In this document: in pieces, positions 8,062 through 17,248 of the stretch | Position numbering within the stretch: position 1 is the stretch's first letter | Layout: each line of letters begins with the position of its first letter | Assembly: GCF_004353825.1 (NCBI RefSeq) | Contig: NZ_SMNA01000008.1 | Coordinates: forward strand, 1 to 64,000 | Reading direction: 5' to 3' | Length of the DNA stretch: 64,000 bases | Origin: Occultella glacieicola | GTDB taxonomy: Bacteria > Actinomycetota > Actinomycetes > Actinomycetales > Beutenbergiaceae | Made by a program: the position numbers and the translations under genes | The notes under the pieces: generated by a model | Database searches by the model: none | The model's input: the letters and a program-made list of their open reading frames with translations, nothing else | What the model was told of the DNA's origin: nothing

Positions 8062-8805
8062 ATGACGTATCACGACGAATCAGAGATCTACGGCGCACGT
8101 GGGCGCCGGGGCCGGGGCGTTCCCGGCGAGTCCCGCGGACGAGGCGACGGCGGCCGGTACGGCGACCCGTTCGAGCCCGGGCAACTGCCCGACGGGCTCG
8201 CCGGGCGGGGCTTCGGCCCGAGGCGCCGCCGCGGCGGGCCGGGCGGTGGGTACGGACCGCGGCCCGACGAGGCCGGTGGGCCGGACTTCGGAGGCCACGG
8301 ACACCGGGGCCGCGGAGGCGGTCGTGGTCGGCGCGGCGGTCCGCGCCCGCGCGGTGACGTCCGGGCCGCCATCCTGCTGCTGCTCGCCGAGGAGCCACGG
8401 CACGGCTACCAGTTGATCCAAGAGATCGGAGAGCGGAGCGCGGGCGCCTGGACGCCGAGCCCCGGATCGGTCTACCCGACCCTGCAGGCGCTCGAGGATG
8501 AGGGATTGCTCACCATCGAGACCGTCGACGGCCGCCGTACCGCGGCGCTCACCGAGGCGGGCAGGAGGTACGTGGAGGACAACCGGGACGGCCTCGGTAC
8601 CCCTTGGCAGGTCGGCGGGCACGAGGCAGCGCTGGCCGTCCGCCGCAGCATGATGGCCTTCGTCGATGCCGCGAAGCAGGTGGTCCGGGTCGGCGACGCC
8701 GCGCAGCACAAGGCGGCCGTGGCGATCATGGACGGCGCCCGCAAGGACCTCTACCGGATCCTGGCCCAGGAGTCCGGACCCGCCGGCGAGGAGTCCGACG
8801 GGTAA
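8062..8805 (+). CDS. PadR-family transcriptional regulator with Arg/Gly-rich N-terminus
   Basis: 247-residue regulator. About residues 10-95 are a low-complexity Arg/Gly/Pro region with many RG and RGG steps. A PadR winged helix follows (about 97-170: AAILLLLAEEPRHGYQLIQ, then SPGSVYPTLQALEDEGLL), with a helical C-terminal dimerisation segment. The ATG at 8062 is chosen because an AAAGGA ribosome binding site precedes it and the promoter -10 lies upstream at 8031-8036; starts further upstream fall inside the promoter. No target pump is adjacent, so it may act mainly on itself and on distant genes. Confidence 0.88.
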   Translation: MTYHDESEIYGARGRRGRGVPGESRGRGDGGRYGDPFEPGQLPDGLAGRGFGPRRRRGGPGGGYGPRPDEAGGPDFGGHGHRGRGGGRGRRGGPRPRGDVRAAILLLLAEEPRHGYQLIQEIGERSAGAWTPSPGSVYPTLQALEDEGLLTIETVDGRRTAALTEAGRRYVEDNRDGLGTPWQVGGHEAALAVRRSMMAFVDAAKQVVRVGDAAQHKAAVAIMDGARKDLYRILAQESGPAGEESDG

Positions 8806-8887
8806 CGACTTCGCGCACACCCACCCGGAGGTGGCACGCTTGGCCTCGGTGTCCCGACCTGGGACCACATGGGAGGCGAACAAGAAC

Positions 8888-9877
8888 GTGCGGCGCTGGA
8901 ACGGCATCACGGAGATTCCTGCGGACCTGGCCGCGAGTGTGCTCACCATCGGCAACTTCGACGGCGTCCACCTCGGCCACCGCGCGGTGCTGGCCGAGGT
9001 GGTGGCCGCGGCGCGCGCCGAGGGCGTCCCCGCGGTAGCGGTCACGTTCGATCCCCACCCGGCCACCGTGCACCGGCCCGAGAGCGCGCCGACCCTGCTC
9101 ACCGGCCTGGACGACCGGCTTGCGCTGATGGCGCAGACCGGTCTGGACGCCGTCCTGGTCATCAACTACACCGAGGAGTTCGCCCGGCAGGCGCCGGAGG
9201 AGTTCGTGCGCCGCTACTTCGTGGACGCCCTGCACGCACGCCGGGTAGTGATCGGGGAGGACATCCGGTTCGGCTGGGGGAACGTCGGTGACCGGACCAC
9301 GATGAGCGAACTGGGTGAGCGCCTGGGGTTCGACGTCGAGGTCGTCCACGACGTGGCCGAGCCGGGGGAGCGTCGCTGGTCCTCCACCTGGGTGCGTGAA
9401 CTCCTCGCCGAGGGCGACTGCGCGGGTGTCGCGCGGGTCCTCGGGCGACCGCACCGGATGCGCGGGGTGGTCGTGCACGGCGAGGCCCGCGGACGCGAGA
9501 TGGGCTTCCCGACGGCGAACCTCGACACCGCGGCGACCGGCACCATCCCCGCGGACGGCGTGTATGCCGGGTGGCTCGTGCGGCACCCCGGATCCGCGGA
9601 GGAGACCACCCTGCCGGCGGCCATCTCGATCGGCACGAACCCGACCTTCGACGGCGTCCAGCGGCGTGTCGAGGCCCACGTGCTCGGCCGGACCGACCTG
9701 GACCTGTACGACGAGGAGGTCGTGGTGGAGTTCGTCCGTAGGCTACGCCCGACCCTGCGCTACGAGGGCATCGCCGCGCTGATCGACCAGATGCGACAGG
9801 ACGTCGTCGCGGCTGCGGACGTGCTCGGGGTGCCCCATCCGGCGCCGCTGCCGGCCTCGGGCTCCACCACGCACTGA
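8888..9877 (+). CDS. ribF: Bifunctional riboflavin kinase / FAD synthetase
   Basis: Phosphorylates riboflavin to FMN and adenylates FMN to FAD. The 329-residue protein starts with an adenylyltransferase domain bearing GNFDGVHLGH (nucleotide-binding HxGH-type motif) and an ATP-site segment RWSSTWVRELL. A riboflavin kinase barrel follows, with MGFPTANL. The GTG start is chosen because GGGAGG lies 11 bases upstream and the family N-terminus begins just there (RRWNGITEIP). It precedes rpsO and pnp as in many actinobacteria. The usual upstream partner truB is separated by three inserted genes. Confidence 0.95.
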   Translation: MRRWNGITEIPADLAASVLTIGNFDGVHLGHRAVLAEVVAAARAEGVPAVAVTFDPHPATVHRPESAPTLLTGLDDRLALMAQTGLDAVLVINYTEEFARQAPEEFVRRYFVDALHARRVVIGEDIRFGWGNVGDRTTMSELGERLGFDVEVVHDVAEPGERRWSSTWVRELLAEGDCAGVARVLGRPHRMRGVVVHGEARGREMGFPTANLDTAATGTIPADGVYAGWLVRHPGSAEETTLPAAISIGTNPTFDGVQRRVEAHVLGRTDLDLYDEEVVVEFVRRLRPTLRYEGIAALIDQMRQDVVAAADVLGVPHPAPLPASGSTTH

Positions 9878-10027
9878 GAGCAGCCGAGAGCAGGGCCACA
9901 GACGCCGATTCCTCGACGGGAAGCCCCGGGTGATAACCTGATCGTTGCCGTCAGATCGGCCGCGGATTCGTCATGCCCGGGAGAACATGCCCCGGTGCTC
10001 CGCGCAACGAGAACACCAAGGAGAACC

Positions 10028-10297
10028 GTGGCCCTCGATGTCGCAGTCAAGAAGCAGATCATTGCCGAATACGCCACCCACGAGGGTGACACCGGCTCCC
10101 CCGAGGTCCAGATCGCGCTGCTCTCGCGGCGGATCAAGGACCTGACCGAGCACTTCAAGGAGCACAAGCACGACCACCACTCGCGTCGTGGCCTGCTGCT
10201 CCTGGTCGGCCAGCGCCGTCGCCTCCTCGGCTACCTGCGCGACGTCGACATCGAGCGCTACCGCTCGCTCATCGAACGTCTCGGCCTGCGCCGATAG
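10028..10297 (+). CDS. rpsO: 30S ribosomal protein S15
   Basis: Binds the central domain of 16S rRNA early in 30S assembly. The 89-residue protein has the normal length, with the signature [17 protein letters not shown] and the basic C-terminal helices ending LGLRR. GTG start with AAGGAG five to ten bases upstream; an in-frame ATG at 9995 is rejected because it would add residues not found in the family. A strong hairpin follows the stop. pnp is downstream, the near-universal rpsO-pnp order. Confidence 0.97.
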   Translation: MALDVAVKKQIIAEYATHEGDTGSPEVQIALLSRRIKDLTEHFKEHKHDHHSRRGLLLLVGQRRRLLGYLRDVDIERYRSLIERLGLRR

Positions 10298-10304
10298 TGA
10301 CGTG

Positions 10305-10344
10305 ACCGGCCGGCCCGGGACCCCAGGGTTCCGGGCCGGCCGGT
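10305..10344 (+). terminator. rpsO terminator
   Basis: A 14-bp perfect stem (10305-10318 with 10331-10344) with a 12-base loop, eight bases after the rpsO stop. No T-tract. It may also set the level of read-through into pnp. Confidence 0.8.
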
Positions 10345-10372
10345 TCATGTGCCCGCCGGTGCGCGGGCGCCG

Positions 10373-10419
10373 CATCACCCACAACCACAACACCCATCAC
10401 TGCAGCAAACCACCCACTC
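10373..10419 (+). other. C/A-rich, G-poor leader segment upstream of pnp (rut-like)
   Basis: A 47-base stretch made almost only of C, A and T, with two G residues, inside a genome where G is abundant. This composition is that of unstructured RNA favoured by Rho. It lies between the rpsO hairpin and pnp, so it could be a Rho-loading site or an open segment of the pnp leader. Composition seen directly; role inferred. Confidence 0.4.
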
Positions 10420-10518
10420 GGGGCTTTCGTTGGTCCTCGGTAGTGGCTTCCGGACTCCGGTCCGAGGGCCTCGATCGATGACCGCCGAGCCCCGGACGAA
10501 CACGAAGGAGGGCACCCC

Positions 10519-12756
10519 ATGGAGGGTCCCGAGATCCAGTTCGCCGAGGCCGTCATCGACAATGGCAGTTTCGGCACCCGTACCGTCCGCTTCGAGACGG
10601 GCCGTCTCGCCAAGCAGGCGGCCGGCGCCGCCGTCGCGTACCTCGACGAGGACACGATGCTTCTGTCGACCACCACGGCCGGCAAGTACCCCAAGGACCA
10701 GTTCGACTTCTTCCCGCTGACGGTGGATGTCGAAGAGCGTCAGTACGCCGCGGGGAAGATCCCCGGCTCGTTCTTCCGCCGCGAGGGTCGTCCCTCGACC
10801 GAGGCGATCCTGGCCTGCCGCCTGATCGACCGCCCGCTGCGTCCGCTCTTCGTCAAGGGCCTGCGCAACGAGGTCCAGGTCGTCGAGACGATCCTGGCGA
10901 TCCACCCTGACGACTCCTACGACATCCTCGCGATCAATGCCGCGTCGATGTCCACCCAGCTCTCCGGCCTGCCGTTCTCCGGGCCGGTCGGCGCCGTCCG
11001 GATCGCCCTGATCGACGGGCAGTGGGTCGCGTTCCCGCGGTACAGCGAGACCGAGCGCGCCGTGTTCTCCATGGTCGTCGCCGGCCGTGCGGTCACCGCC
11101 GCCGACGGCACCCCCGACGTCGCGATCGCCATGATCGAGGCCGAGGCCACCGACAACGCCTGGACCCTCATCAAGGAGCAGGGCGTCGGCGCCCCGACCG
11201 AGGAGGTCGTCGCGCAGGGCCTGGAGTCCGCGAAGCCCTTCATCAAGGTGCTCGTCGACGCCCAGGCGGACCTCGCCGCCCGTGCCGCCAAGGAGGTCCA
11301 GGAGTTCCCGCTGTTCCCGGACTACCAGGGTGACGCCTACGCCGCGGTCGAGGCCGAGGTCGGCCAGTCGCTGTCCGACGCCCTCGCCATCGCCGGCAAG
11401 CAGGAGCGCGAGAGCCGGATCGACGAGATCAAGGACGCCATGGTCGGCGCCCTGCAGAACGGCTTCGACGGTCGCGAGAAGGAGCTCTCCGCGGCCTACC
11501 GCGCCGTCACCAAGAAGCTGATCCGGCAGCGCATCCTCACCGACGGTTTCCGGATCGACGGGCGTGGGCTGCGGGACATCCGCACCCTCTCCGCCGAGGT
11601 CGAGGTCCTGCCCCGGGTGCACGGTTCGGCGCTGTTCGAGCGCGGCGAGACCCAGATCCTGGGCGTCACCACGCTGAACATGCTGAAGATGGAGCAGCAG
11701 CTGGACACGCTGTCCCCGCAGACGCGCAAGCGCTACATGCACAACTACAACTTCCCGCCGTACTCGACCGGTGAGACCGGCCGGGTGGGCAGCCCGAAGC
11801 GGCGCGAGATCGGCCACGGCGCCCTCGCCGAGCGTGCGCTCGTGCCGGTGCTGCCGAGCCGCGAGGAGTTCCCCTACGCGATCCGTCAGGTGTCCGAGGC
11901 CCTCGGCTCCAACGGCTCGACGTCGATGGGCTCCGTGTGTGCCTCGACCCTGTCCCTGCTGAACGCCGGGGTGCCGCTGCGCGCGCCCGTCGCCGGCATC
12001 GCGATGGGTCTGGTCTCCGACTCCGTGGACGGTGAGACCCGCTACGCGGCGCTCACCGACATCCTGGGTGCCGAGGACGCGTTCGGCGACATGGACTTCA
12101 AGGTCGCCGGTACCCGCGAGTTCGTCACCGCCATCCAGCTCGACACCAAGCTTGACGGCATCCCCGCCTCGGTGCTCGGTGGTGCGCTCACCCAGGCCCG
12201 CGAGGCCCGGCTGCACATCCTGGACGTCATGGCCGAGGCCATCGACACCCCGGACGAGATGGCCCCGACGGCGCCTCGCGTCATCACCGTCCAGGTCCCG
12301 GTCTCCAAGATCGGTGAGGTCATCGGGCCCAAGGGCAAGATGATCAACCAGATCCAGGAGGACACCGGCGCCGACATCTCCATCGAGGACGACGGCACCG
12401 TGTTCATCGGCGCGACGGACGGCCCCTCGGCCGAGGCCGCGCGTCAGGCGATCAACGCGATCGCCAACCCGCAGATGCCCGAGGTGGGCGAGCGGTTCGT
12501 GGGCACGGTCGTCAAGACGACCTCCTTCGGCGCGTTCGTCTCGCTGTCCCCGGGCAAGGACGGGCTGCTGCACATCTCCCAGGTGCGCCGCCTCGTCGGT
12601 GGCAAGCGGGTGGAGAGCGTCGACGACGTGCTGGCGGTGGGTCAGAAGGTCGAGGTCGAGCTGGCCGAGATCGACCCGCGCGGGAAGCTGTCGCTGCACG
12701 CCGTCGTTGCCGAGGACGACGCAGAGAAGCCGGAGTCCGCTCCTGCGGATGCCTGA
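10519..12756 (+). CDS. pnp: Polyribonucleotide nucleotidyltransferase (PNPase)
   Basis: 3'-5' phosphorolytic exoribonuclease; in actinobacteria it also makes 3' RNA tails. The 745 residues comprise two RNase PH-like domains (the second with the [13 protein letters not shown] active-site region), a KH domain with GPKG, and a C-terminal S1 domain ([19 protein letters not shown]). The ATG has an AAGGAGG ribosome binding site. The 3' end overlaps the next gene by eight bases, so the M16 peptidase is probably cotranslated. A 220-bp leader upstream holds a terminator and a G-poor segment. Confidence 0.97.
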   Translation: MEGPEIQFAEAVIDNGSFGTRTVRFETGRLAKQAAGAAVAYLDEDTMLLSTTTAGKYPKDQFDFFPLTVDVEERQYAAGKIPGSFFRREGRPSTEAILACRLIDRPLRPLFVKGLRNEVQVVETILAIHPDDSYDILAINAASMSTQLSGLPFSGPVGAVRIALIDGQWVAFPRYSETERAVFSMVVAGRAVTAADGTPDVAIAMIEAEATDNAWTLIKEQGVGAPTEEVVAQGLESAKPFIKVLVDAQADLAARAAKEVQEFPLFPDYQGDAYAAVEAEVGQSLSDALAIAGKQERESRIDEIKDAMVGALQNGFDGREKELSAAYRAVTKKLIRQRILTDGFRIDGRGLRDIRTLSAEVEVLPRVHGSALFERGETQILGVTTLNMLKMEQQLDTLSPQTRKRYMHNYNFPPYSTGETGRVGSPKRREIGHGALAERALVPVLPSREEFPYAIRQVSEALGSNGSTSMGSVCASTLSLLNAGVPLRAPVAGIAMGLVSDSVDGETRYAALTDILGAEDAFGDMDFKVAGTREFVTAIQLDTKLDGIPASVLGGALTQAREARLHILDVMAEAIDTPDEMAPTAPRVITVQVPVSKIGEVIGPKGKMINQIQEDTGADISIEDDGTVFIGATDGPSAEAARQAINAIANPQMPEVGERFVGTVVKTTSFGAFVSLSPGKDGLLHISQVRRLVGGKRVESVDDVLAVGQKVEVELAEIDPRGKLSLHAVVAEDDAEKPESAPADA

Positions 12757-14131
12757 CGTGTCCGAACTGATCCTCGGTCCGGCGCTCTCGCCGGGTACCG
12801 AGGTCACCGTGGAGACCGGAGCCGGCGCCGTGGTGCGCCGCTCCGTGCTCCCCGGTGGGATCCGAGTGCTGACCGAGGCGATGCCCGGTCAGCGCTCGGC
12901 CGCGATCGGTGCCTGGGTGGCCGTCGGGTCTCGTGACGAGACCGACGGCCACCACGGCTCCACGCACTTCCTCGAGCACCTGCTGTTCAAGGGCACTCCC
13001 AGCCGGGACGCGATGGAGATCGCCTCGGCCTTCGACGCCGTCGGGGGTGAGGCGAACGCCGCCACCGGCAAGGAGCACACCTGCTACTACGCGCGGGTGC
13101 TCGACAACGACCTCCCGATGGCCACCGACGTCATCCTCGACATGGTCACCTCCGCGGTCCTCGACCCCGAGGACTTCGACAGCGAGCGGGAGGTCATCCT
13201 CGAGGAGCTCGCGATGAACGAGGACGACCCTGTCGACGTCGCGCACGAGCGCTTCTCGGCGCTCGTCTTCGGGGGTCATCCGCTCGGGCGACCGATCGGG
13301 GGCACGCCGGAGAGCATCCGCGCGGTGCCTCGGGACGCCGTCCACGAGCACTACCGCCGCACGTACACCCCACCCGAACTGGTGGTCACCGCCGCCGGCG
13401 GCGTCGACCACGATCAGCTCTGCGAGGCCGTGACCCGCGCCGTCACCGCCGGTGGCTGGGTGCTGGACCCGGCCGTCGCGCCCGCCGCGCGCCGGAGCCC
13501 GAACTCGGATGCCCTGGCGCTGCTGCCCACCGTCGGCTCGGCCGCGACCGTGCGACGCAGCACCGAGCAGGCGAACATCATCCTCGGTGGACTCGGCCCT
13601 GTCGCCGGGGACGATCGCAGGTTCGTGCTGTCGGTGTTGAACGCGGTCCTCGGCGGGTCGATGAGCTCGCGGCTGTTCCAGGAGATCCGCGAGAAGCGCG
13701 GCCTCGCCTACTCGGTCTACTCGTTCGCCTCCGGCTACGCCGAGACCGGCACGTTCGGGCTCTACGCCGGCTGCGCGCCCGGCAAGGTGGCGCAGGTGGT
13801 CGAACTCCTCGACGCCGAGTGGGCGCGACTGGCGACCACCCTGATGGACGACGACGAGCTCGCACGGGGCATCGGTCAGATGTCCGGCGGGCTCGTGCTC
13901 GGCCTCGAGGACTCCGGTTCGCGCATGTCCCGTCTCGGCCGGGCCGAGATCACCATGGGCGAGTTCGTCGGCCTCGACGAGACCCTCGCCCGGATCCGGT
14001 CCGTCACCGCCCAGCAGATCCGGGACCTGGCCGCCGAGCTCCACGCGGCGGCGCGCCACCTGGTGGTCGTCGGCCCGTTCGAGCACGACGTCGCGGCGAC
14101 CGCGTTCGCGGCCCTGCCCACGTCGGCCTGA
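12749..14131 (+). CDS. M16-family zinc peptidase (processing-peptidase-like)
   Basis: 460-residue insulinase/mitochondrial-processing-peptidase relative. The inverted zinc motif H73-F-L-E76-H77 binds zinc with E153 (76 residues on) as third ligand and E76 as catalytic base. An N-terminal catalytic half and a C-terminal inactive half are visible; the latter has the conserved [19 protein letters not shown] segment. The ATG at 12749 lies inside the end of pnp; a GTG at 12758 is an alternative. The pnp-M16-dapB order is standard in actinobacteria (pepR). The substrate is not defined. Confidence 0.93.
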   Translation: MPDVSELILGPALSPGTEVTVETGAGAVVRRSVLPGGIRVLTEAMPGQRSAAIGAWVAVGSRDETDGHHGSTHFLEHLLFKGTPSRDAMEIASAFDAVGGEANAATGKEHTCYYARVLDNDLPMATDVILDMVTSAVLDPEDFDSEREVILEELAMNEDDPVDVAHERFSALVFGGHPLGRPIGGTPESIRAVPRDAVHEHYRRTYTPPELVVTAAGGVDHDQLCEAVTRAVTAGGWVLDPAVAPAARRSPNSDALALLPTVGSAATVRRSTEQANIILGGLGPVAGDDRRFVLSVLNAVLGGSMSSRLFQEIREKRGLAYSVYSFASGYAETGTFGLYAGCAPGKVAQVVELLDAEWARLATTLMDDDELARGIGQMSGGLVLGLEDSGSRMSRLGRAEITMGEFVGLDETLARIRSVTAQQIRDLAAELHAAARHLVVVGPFEHDVAATAFAALPTSA

Positions 14132-14155
14132 GACGAGCCGGCCGCGGTGCGCGGC

Positions 14156-14161
14156 TAGCAT
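14156..14161 (+). promoter_or_regulatory. Possible -10 element inside the dapB start region
   Basis: TAGCAT overlaps the first ATG of dapB and ends seven bases before the in-frame ATG at 14169. If active it would give a leaderless dapB mRNA starting at codon 4. Confidence 0.35.
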
Positions 14162-14975
14162 GACGACCATGTCGACCATTCCGACCATGCCGAACAGGCC
14201 GAACAGGCCGAACACCGGTGCTGCGCCCCTGATGATCGCCGTCCTCGGAGCCGCCGGGCGGATGGGCTCGACGGTCTGTGACGCCGTCCAGGGCGCTCCG
14301 GACCTGGCACTCGGTCCCCGGCTGGACGTCGGCGACGACGTGGCGGCTCTCGCCGGTCGCGGGGTGTCGGTCGCCGTGGACTTCACCGTGCCGTCCGCCA
14401 CCGAGGCGAACGTGCATGCACTCATCGACGCCGGGATCCACGCCGTGGTCGGGACCACCGGTTGGACCGAGGACTCGCTGGCGCGCGTGCGGACCCACCT
14501 CGCCGAGGACGGTCGCGGGCTCGGAGTGCTCGTCGCCCCGAACTTCGCGCTCTCCGCGGTGCTCGCGATGCGGTTCGCCGCTCAGGCGGCCCGCTACTTC
14601 GAGTCGGCCGAGGTGATCGAGCTGCACCACCCGAACAAGGTCGATGCGCCGTCGGGCACGGCCATGCACACCGCCCGTGCGATCGCTGCCGTCCGTACGC
14701 AGGCGGGCCTTGGCACCGGCCCCGACGCCACCGAGAGCACACTCGACGGCGCACGCGGCGCCGTCGTCGACGGCGTCCACGTGCACGCGGTGCGGTTGCG
14801 CGGCCTCGTCGCACACGAGGAGATCCTGTTCGGGAACCCGGGCGAGCAGCTCACCATCCGTACGGACAGTTTCGAGCGTTCCTCCTTCATGCCGGGTGTG
14901 CTGCTCGCGACGCGCACCGTCGCCGAGCGCCCCGGGCTGACGGTCGGGTTGGACGGGTACCTGGACCTGGGCTGA
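14160..14975 (+). CDS. dapB: 4-hydroxy-tetrahydrodipicolinate reductase
   Basis: NAD(P)H-dependent step of lysine and diaminopimelate synthesis. The Rossmann motif MIAVLGAAGRMG, the VGTTG loop and the substrate-binding HHPNKVDAPSGTA segment are intact. The 271-residue frame has an unusual N-terminal extension of about 24 residues encoded by 9-bp tandem repeats before the conserved MIAV. Start is uncertain: the ATG at 14160 is given, but a leaderless start at 14169 or the ATG at 14232 are possible, and none has a good ribosome binding site. dapA, usually nearby, lies about 15 kb downstream after accessory genes. Confidence 0.93.
   Translation: MTTMSTIPTMPNRPNRPNTGAAPLMIAVLGAAGRMGSTVCDAVQGAPDLALGPRLDVGDDVAALAGRGVSVAVDFTVPSATEANVHALIDAGIHAVVGTTGWTEDSLARVRTHLAEDGRGLGVLVAPNFALSAVLAMRFAAQAARYFESAEVIELHHPNKVDAPSGTAMHTARAIAAVRTQAGLGTGPDATESTLDGARGAVVDGVHVHAVRLRGLVAHEEILFGNPGEQLTIRTDSFERSSFMPGVLLATRTVAERPGLTVGLDGYLDLG
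14166..14210 (+). repeat. Five 9-bp tandem repeats at the dapB 5' end
   Basis: Degenerate units ACC/AAC-ATG/ATT/AGG-TCG/CCG at 14166, 14175, 14184, 14193 and 14202; the last two are identical. They keep the frame and encode TMS, TIP, TMP, NRP, NRP. Confidence 0.75.
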
Positions 14976-15081
14976 TCCGCCCCCCATCTGAGCCGGGCCG
15001 GATCGACGGAACCGCATCAGAACGGCCGGATCCCCCTGGGGGTCGGACCTGTGCGGCGCTGCCGGGCTCGGCCCTGTTCGG

Positions 15082-15104
15082 TTGTCGGCGGCCGGGGTTA
15101 GCAT
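15082..15104 (+). promoter_or_regulatory. RecA-NDp/PafBC-type promoter of the ECF-like sigma gene
   Basis: TTGTCGGCG (15082-15090), eight bases, then TAGCAT (15099-15104). The known DNA-damage promoter class of actinobacteria is TTGTCRGTG, eight bases, TANNNT; the upstream box matches at eight of nine positions and the spacing is exact. The hexamer ends seven bases before the ATG, so the mRNA would be leaderless. Confidence 0.65.
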
Positions 15105-15111
15105 TTCGGTC

Positions 15112-16095
15112 ATGTCAACGACACGATCTGTCGATGCCGAGTTCGCGGAGATCATCGCCCCGTACGAGCGGGAGATCTTCGCCCATTGCTACCGGATGAT
15201 GGGTTCGGTCCATGATGCCGAGGACCTCGCCCAGGAGACCATGCTCCGGGCGTGGCGCGGGTACGCCCGGTTCGCGGGTGCCTCCTCCGTGCGGACCTGG
15301 ATCCACAAGATCGCGACGAACACCTGCCTGACCGCGCTCGAGTCGCGGCAGCGTCGGCCGTTGCCGACCGGACTCGGCGCCCCGAGCACCGCCCCGGACG
15401 CACCGCTGGTCGAGCAGGACATCCTCTGGCTCGAGCCCGCCCCGGACGGGGCGCTCGGCCACGACGACCCCGGCGACGTGGTCGAGTCGCGAGAGTCGGT
15501 GCGGCTGGCCTTCGTGGCGGCGTTGCAGCTCCTGCCGCCGCGCCAGCGTGCCGTGCTCATCCTGCGGGACGTGCTGGCCTGGCGGGCCGCCGAGGTGGCC
15601 GAGGCGACCGGTCAGAGCGTCGCCAGTGTGAACAGCCTGCTGCAGCGGGCCCGGGAGAAGGTGGCGAAGGCCGCCCCGACCCGCGAGGACGTGCTCGAGC
15701 CCGACTCCGCTGCCGAGCGTGAGTTGCTGGCGCGCTACGTCGACGGGTTCGAGCGGTACGACATCGCGGGCCTGGTGGAGCTGTTCACGGCGGACGCGGT
15801 CTGGGAGATGCCGCCGTTCGAGGGCTGGTACACCGGCCCGGAGAACATCGGGGAACTCATCGCCACCCGGTGCCCGGCCACCGGGCCGGGGGACATGCTG
15901 CTGGTGCCCACCCGCGCCAACGGTCAGCCCGCCTATGGGCTCTACATGCGCGGCGAGGACGGCCGCCACCATCCGTTCCACCTGCATGTCGTCGAATGCT
16001 CCGGCGGGGGAGTGCGGCACGTCGCGGCGTTCTTCGACACGTCGCTGTTCGAGACGTTCGGACTCCCGGCGGTCGTGGACGCCGCGATCGTCTGA
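15112..16095 (+). CDS. ECF-like RNA polymerase sigma factor with SnoaL-like C-terminal domain
   Basis: 327 residues. Region 2 (about 10-80) carries YRMMGSVHDAEDLAQETMLRAW. Region 4 (about 135-185) carries LPPRQRAVLILRDVL and the helix-turn-helix WRAAEVAEATGQSVASVNSLLQRAR. A SnoaL-like domain fills the C-terminal third (about 205-320, YVDGFERYDIAGLVELF, ending FFDTSLFETFGLP). This matches the SigJ/SigX5-type group, where the tail replaces an anti-sigma factor as control element. The ATG at 15112 is chosen over an earlier in-frame start because a promoter sits just upstream. That promoter looks damage-inducible. Target genes are unknown. Confidence 0.9.
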   Translation: MSTTRSVDAEFAEIIAPYEREIFAHCYRMMGSVHDAEDLAQETMLRAWRGYARFAGASSVRTWIHKIATNTCLTALESRQRRPLPTGLGAPSTAPDAPLVEQDILWLEPAPDGALGHDDPGDVVESRESVRLAFVAALQLLPPRQRAVLILRDVLAWRAAEVAEATGQSVASVNSLLQRAREKVAKAAPTREDVLEPDSAAERELLARYVDGFERYDIAGLVELFTADAVWEMPPFEGWYTGPENIGELIATRCPATGPGDMLLVPTRANGQPAYGLYMRGEDGRHHPFHLHVVECSGGGVRHVAAFFDTSLFETFGLPAVVDAAIV

Positions 16096-16129
16096 CGGGG
16101 CTTGCGCCGCAGGCCGATGCCCGACGGCG

Positions 16130-16471
16130 TCAGCTCGCCACCGTGAAGTCCGTTGCCGCGGTGAGGCCGCGGGCCGGGGTCCGACCGGCCGACGCCGTCT
16201 GCGCATGGTGCGGATCGGCGGCGACCGGCTCGATCCCGGACTCGGCCCGCCGGTTGTCCCGATCGCGCCGCTGCCGGTCCGAGCGCTCCAGCACGATGCC
16301 GAGCCCGATGCCGAGCAGGGTGCCGGCCGCGACCCCGATCGCGATGTCCACGACGATGTTGCCGAGAGCCACACCCACGGCCATGCCGAGCCCGATGCCG
16401 GTGCTCAGCCAGGAGCCGCGTGGCGAGGACACGGTGGGCTTGCGAGTGCCGGGAGTACTGGTCTGCAGCAT
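16130..16471 (-). CDS. Small glycine-zipper membrane protein of unknown function
   Basis: 113 residues. Two closely spaced hydrophobic, glycine-rich helices (about 20-62, with GIGLGMAVGVALG and GTLLGIGLGIVLE) form a predicted hairpin in the membrane. A charged Arg/Asp segment and an unstructured tail follow. Similar short glycine-zipper proteins are common in actinobacteria and mostly unstudied. TAGGCT lies six bases before the ATG, a leaderless start. It is convergent with the sigma factor gene, 34 bases away. No function is assigned. Confidence 0.7.
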   Translation of the reverse strand: MLQTSTPGTRKPTVSSPRGSWLSTGIGLGMAVGVALGNIVVDIAIGVAAGTLLGIGLGIVLERSDRQRRDRDNRRAESGIEPVAADPHHAQTASAGRTPARGLTAATDFTVAS

Positions 16472-16477
16472 GGCTCC

Positions 16478-16483
16478 AGCCTA
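16478..16483 (-). promoter_or_regulatory. -10 element of the glycine-zipper gene, leaderless
   Basis: Minus-strand TAGGCT six bases before the ATG. Confidence 0.45.
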
Positions 16484-16591
16484 GGAATCAGGACGTTCCG
16501 GCGCGTCCGCCGACCGGACGATCCTGGTCTCCCCCCAAGGGTGGACGGCGCTCGACCGGCTGGCGGTCGGACGGTCCTGGCGACCTACCGG

Positions 16592-16611
16592 CCTCATCCC
16601 GACGGATGAGG
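16592..16611 (-). terminator. Hairpin after yqhA
   Basis: Perfect 8-bp stem CCTCATCC / GGATGAGG with a four-base loop, ten bases past the stop of the minus-strand yqhA-like gene. The rest of the 150-bp gap to 16471 shows nothing else recognisable. Confidence 0.5.
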
Positions 16612-16621
16612 GCGGCCCGGC

Positions 16622-17248
16622 TCAGTGCTGGGACTCGAGCGCCCGACCTTCGCCCGGGGCGTCGCTCGGCGTGCTGGACGCGGCAGCGAACCGAGCGTTC
16701 GCGGCCCGCTGGTGGGAGGTGAGGGACATCCGGTCGATCCACGCCAGTGCGAGCGCCGAGAGGATGAACGCGATGTGGATGACCGTCTGCCAGAGCATGA
16801 CCTCGGGCTTGGTGGTGTTGCTCTCGATGAACGTGCGGAGCAGGTGGATCGAGGAGATCCCGATGATCGACATCGCGAGCTTCGTCTTCAGCACGTTCGC
16901 GTTCACGTGGGAGAGCCACTCCGGTTGGTCCGGGTGGTTGTCGATCCGGATCCGGGAGACGAACGTCTCGTACCCGCCGATGATCACCATGATCAGCAGG
17001 TTCGAGATCATGACCACGTCCACGAGGCCGAGCACGATGAGCATGGTGTCCGCCTCCTCCATCGGGTGGCCGGAGAAGACCTCGGTGATCAGGTGCCAGA
17101 GCTCCTGCATGAACATCCACACGTACGCCGCCTGCGCGACGATCAGGCCCAGGTACAGGGGTGCCTGGAGCCATCGGGACAGGAAGATGAAGTAGCCGAG
17201 TGAGGAGGCTGCGGGGTGGTTGTCGTTGCGGTCGGCTCGTTTGAGCAT
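16622..17248 (-). CDS. yqhA: UPF0114 family inner-membrane protein, YqhA-like
   Basis: 208 residues with four predicted membrane helices. Family-defining stretches are clear: SRWLQAPLYLGLIVAQA, LVDVVMISNLLIMVIIGGYE, and KTKLAMSIIGISSIHLLRTF. The E. coli homologue is about 164 residues; this one has extra length mainly in a polar C-terminal tail. The biochemical function of the family is not established. A GAGAGGA ribosome binding site precedes the ATG, and a hairpin follows the stop. It appears monocistronic. Confidence 0.88.
   Translation of the reverse strand: MLKRADRNDNHPAASSLGYFIFLSRWLQAPLYLGLIVAQAAYVWMFMQELWHLITEVFSGHPMEEADTMLIVLGLVDVVMISNLLIMVIIGGYETFVSRIRIDNHPDQPEWLSHVNANVLKTKLAMSIIGISSIHLLRTFIESNTTKPEVMLWQTVIHIAFILSALALAWIDRMSLTSHQRAANARFAAASSTPSDAPGEGRALESQH

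Noticed and set aside
10375-12807. 810-codon open frame antisense to pnp
   Set aside because: Shadow of a G/C-rich third codon position in a certain gene. The same applies to long opposite-strand frames at 27727-30684, 17431-20034 and 45456-47528.
15020-15075. Terminator after dapB
   Set aside because: The GATCCCCC / GGGGGTC repeat is short with mismatches and lies too far from the dapB stop to be convincing.
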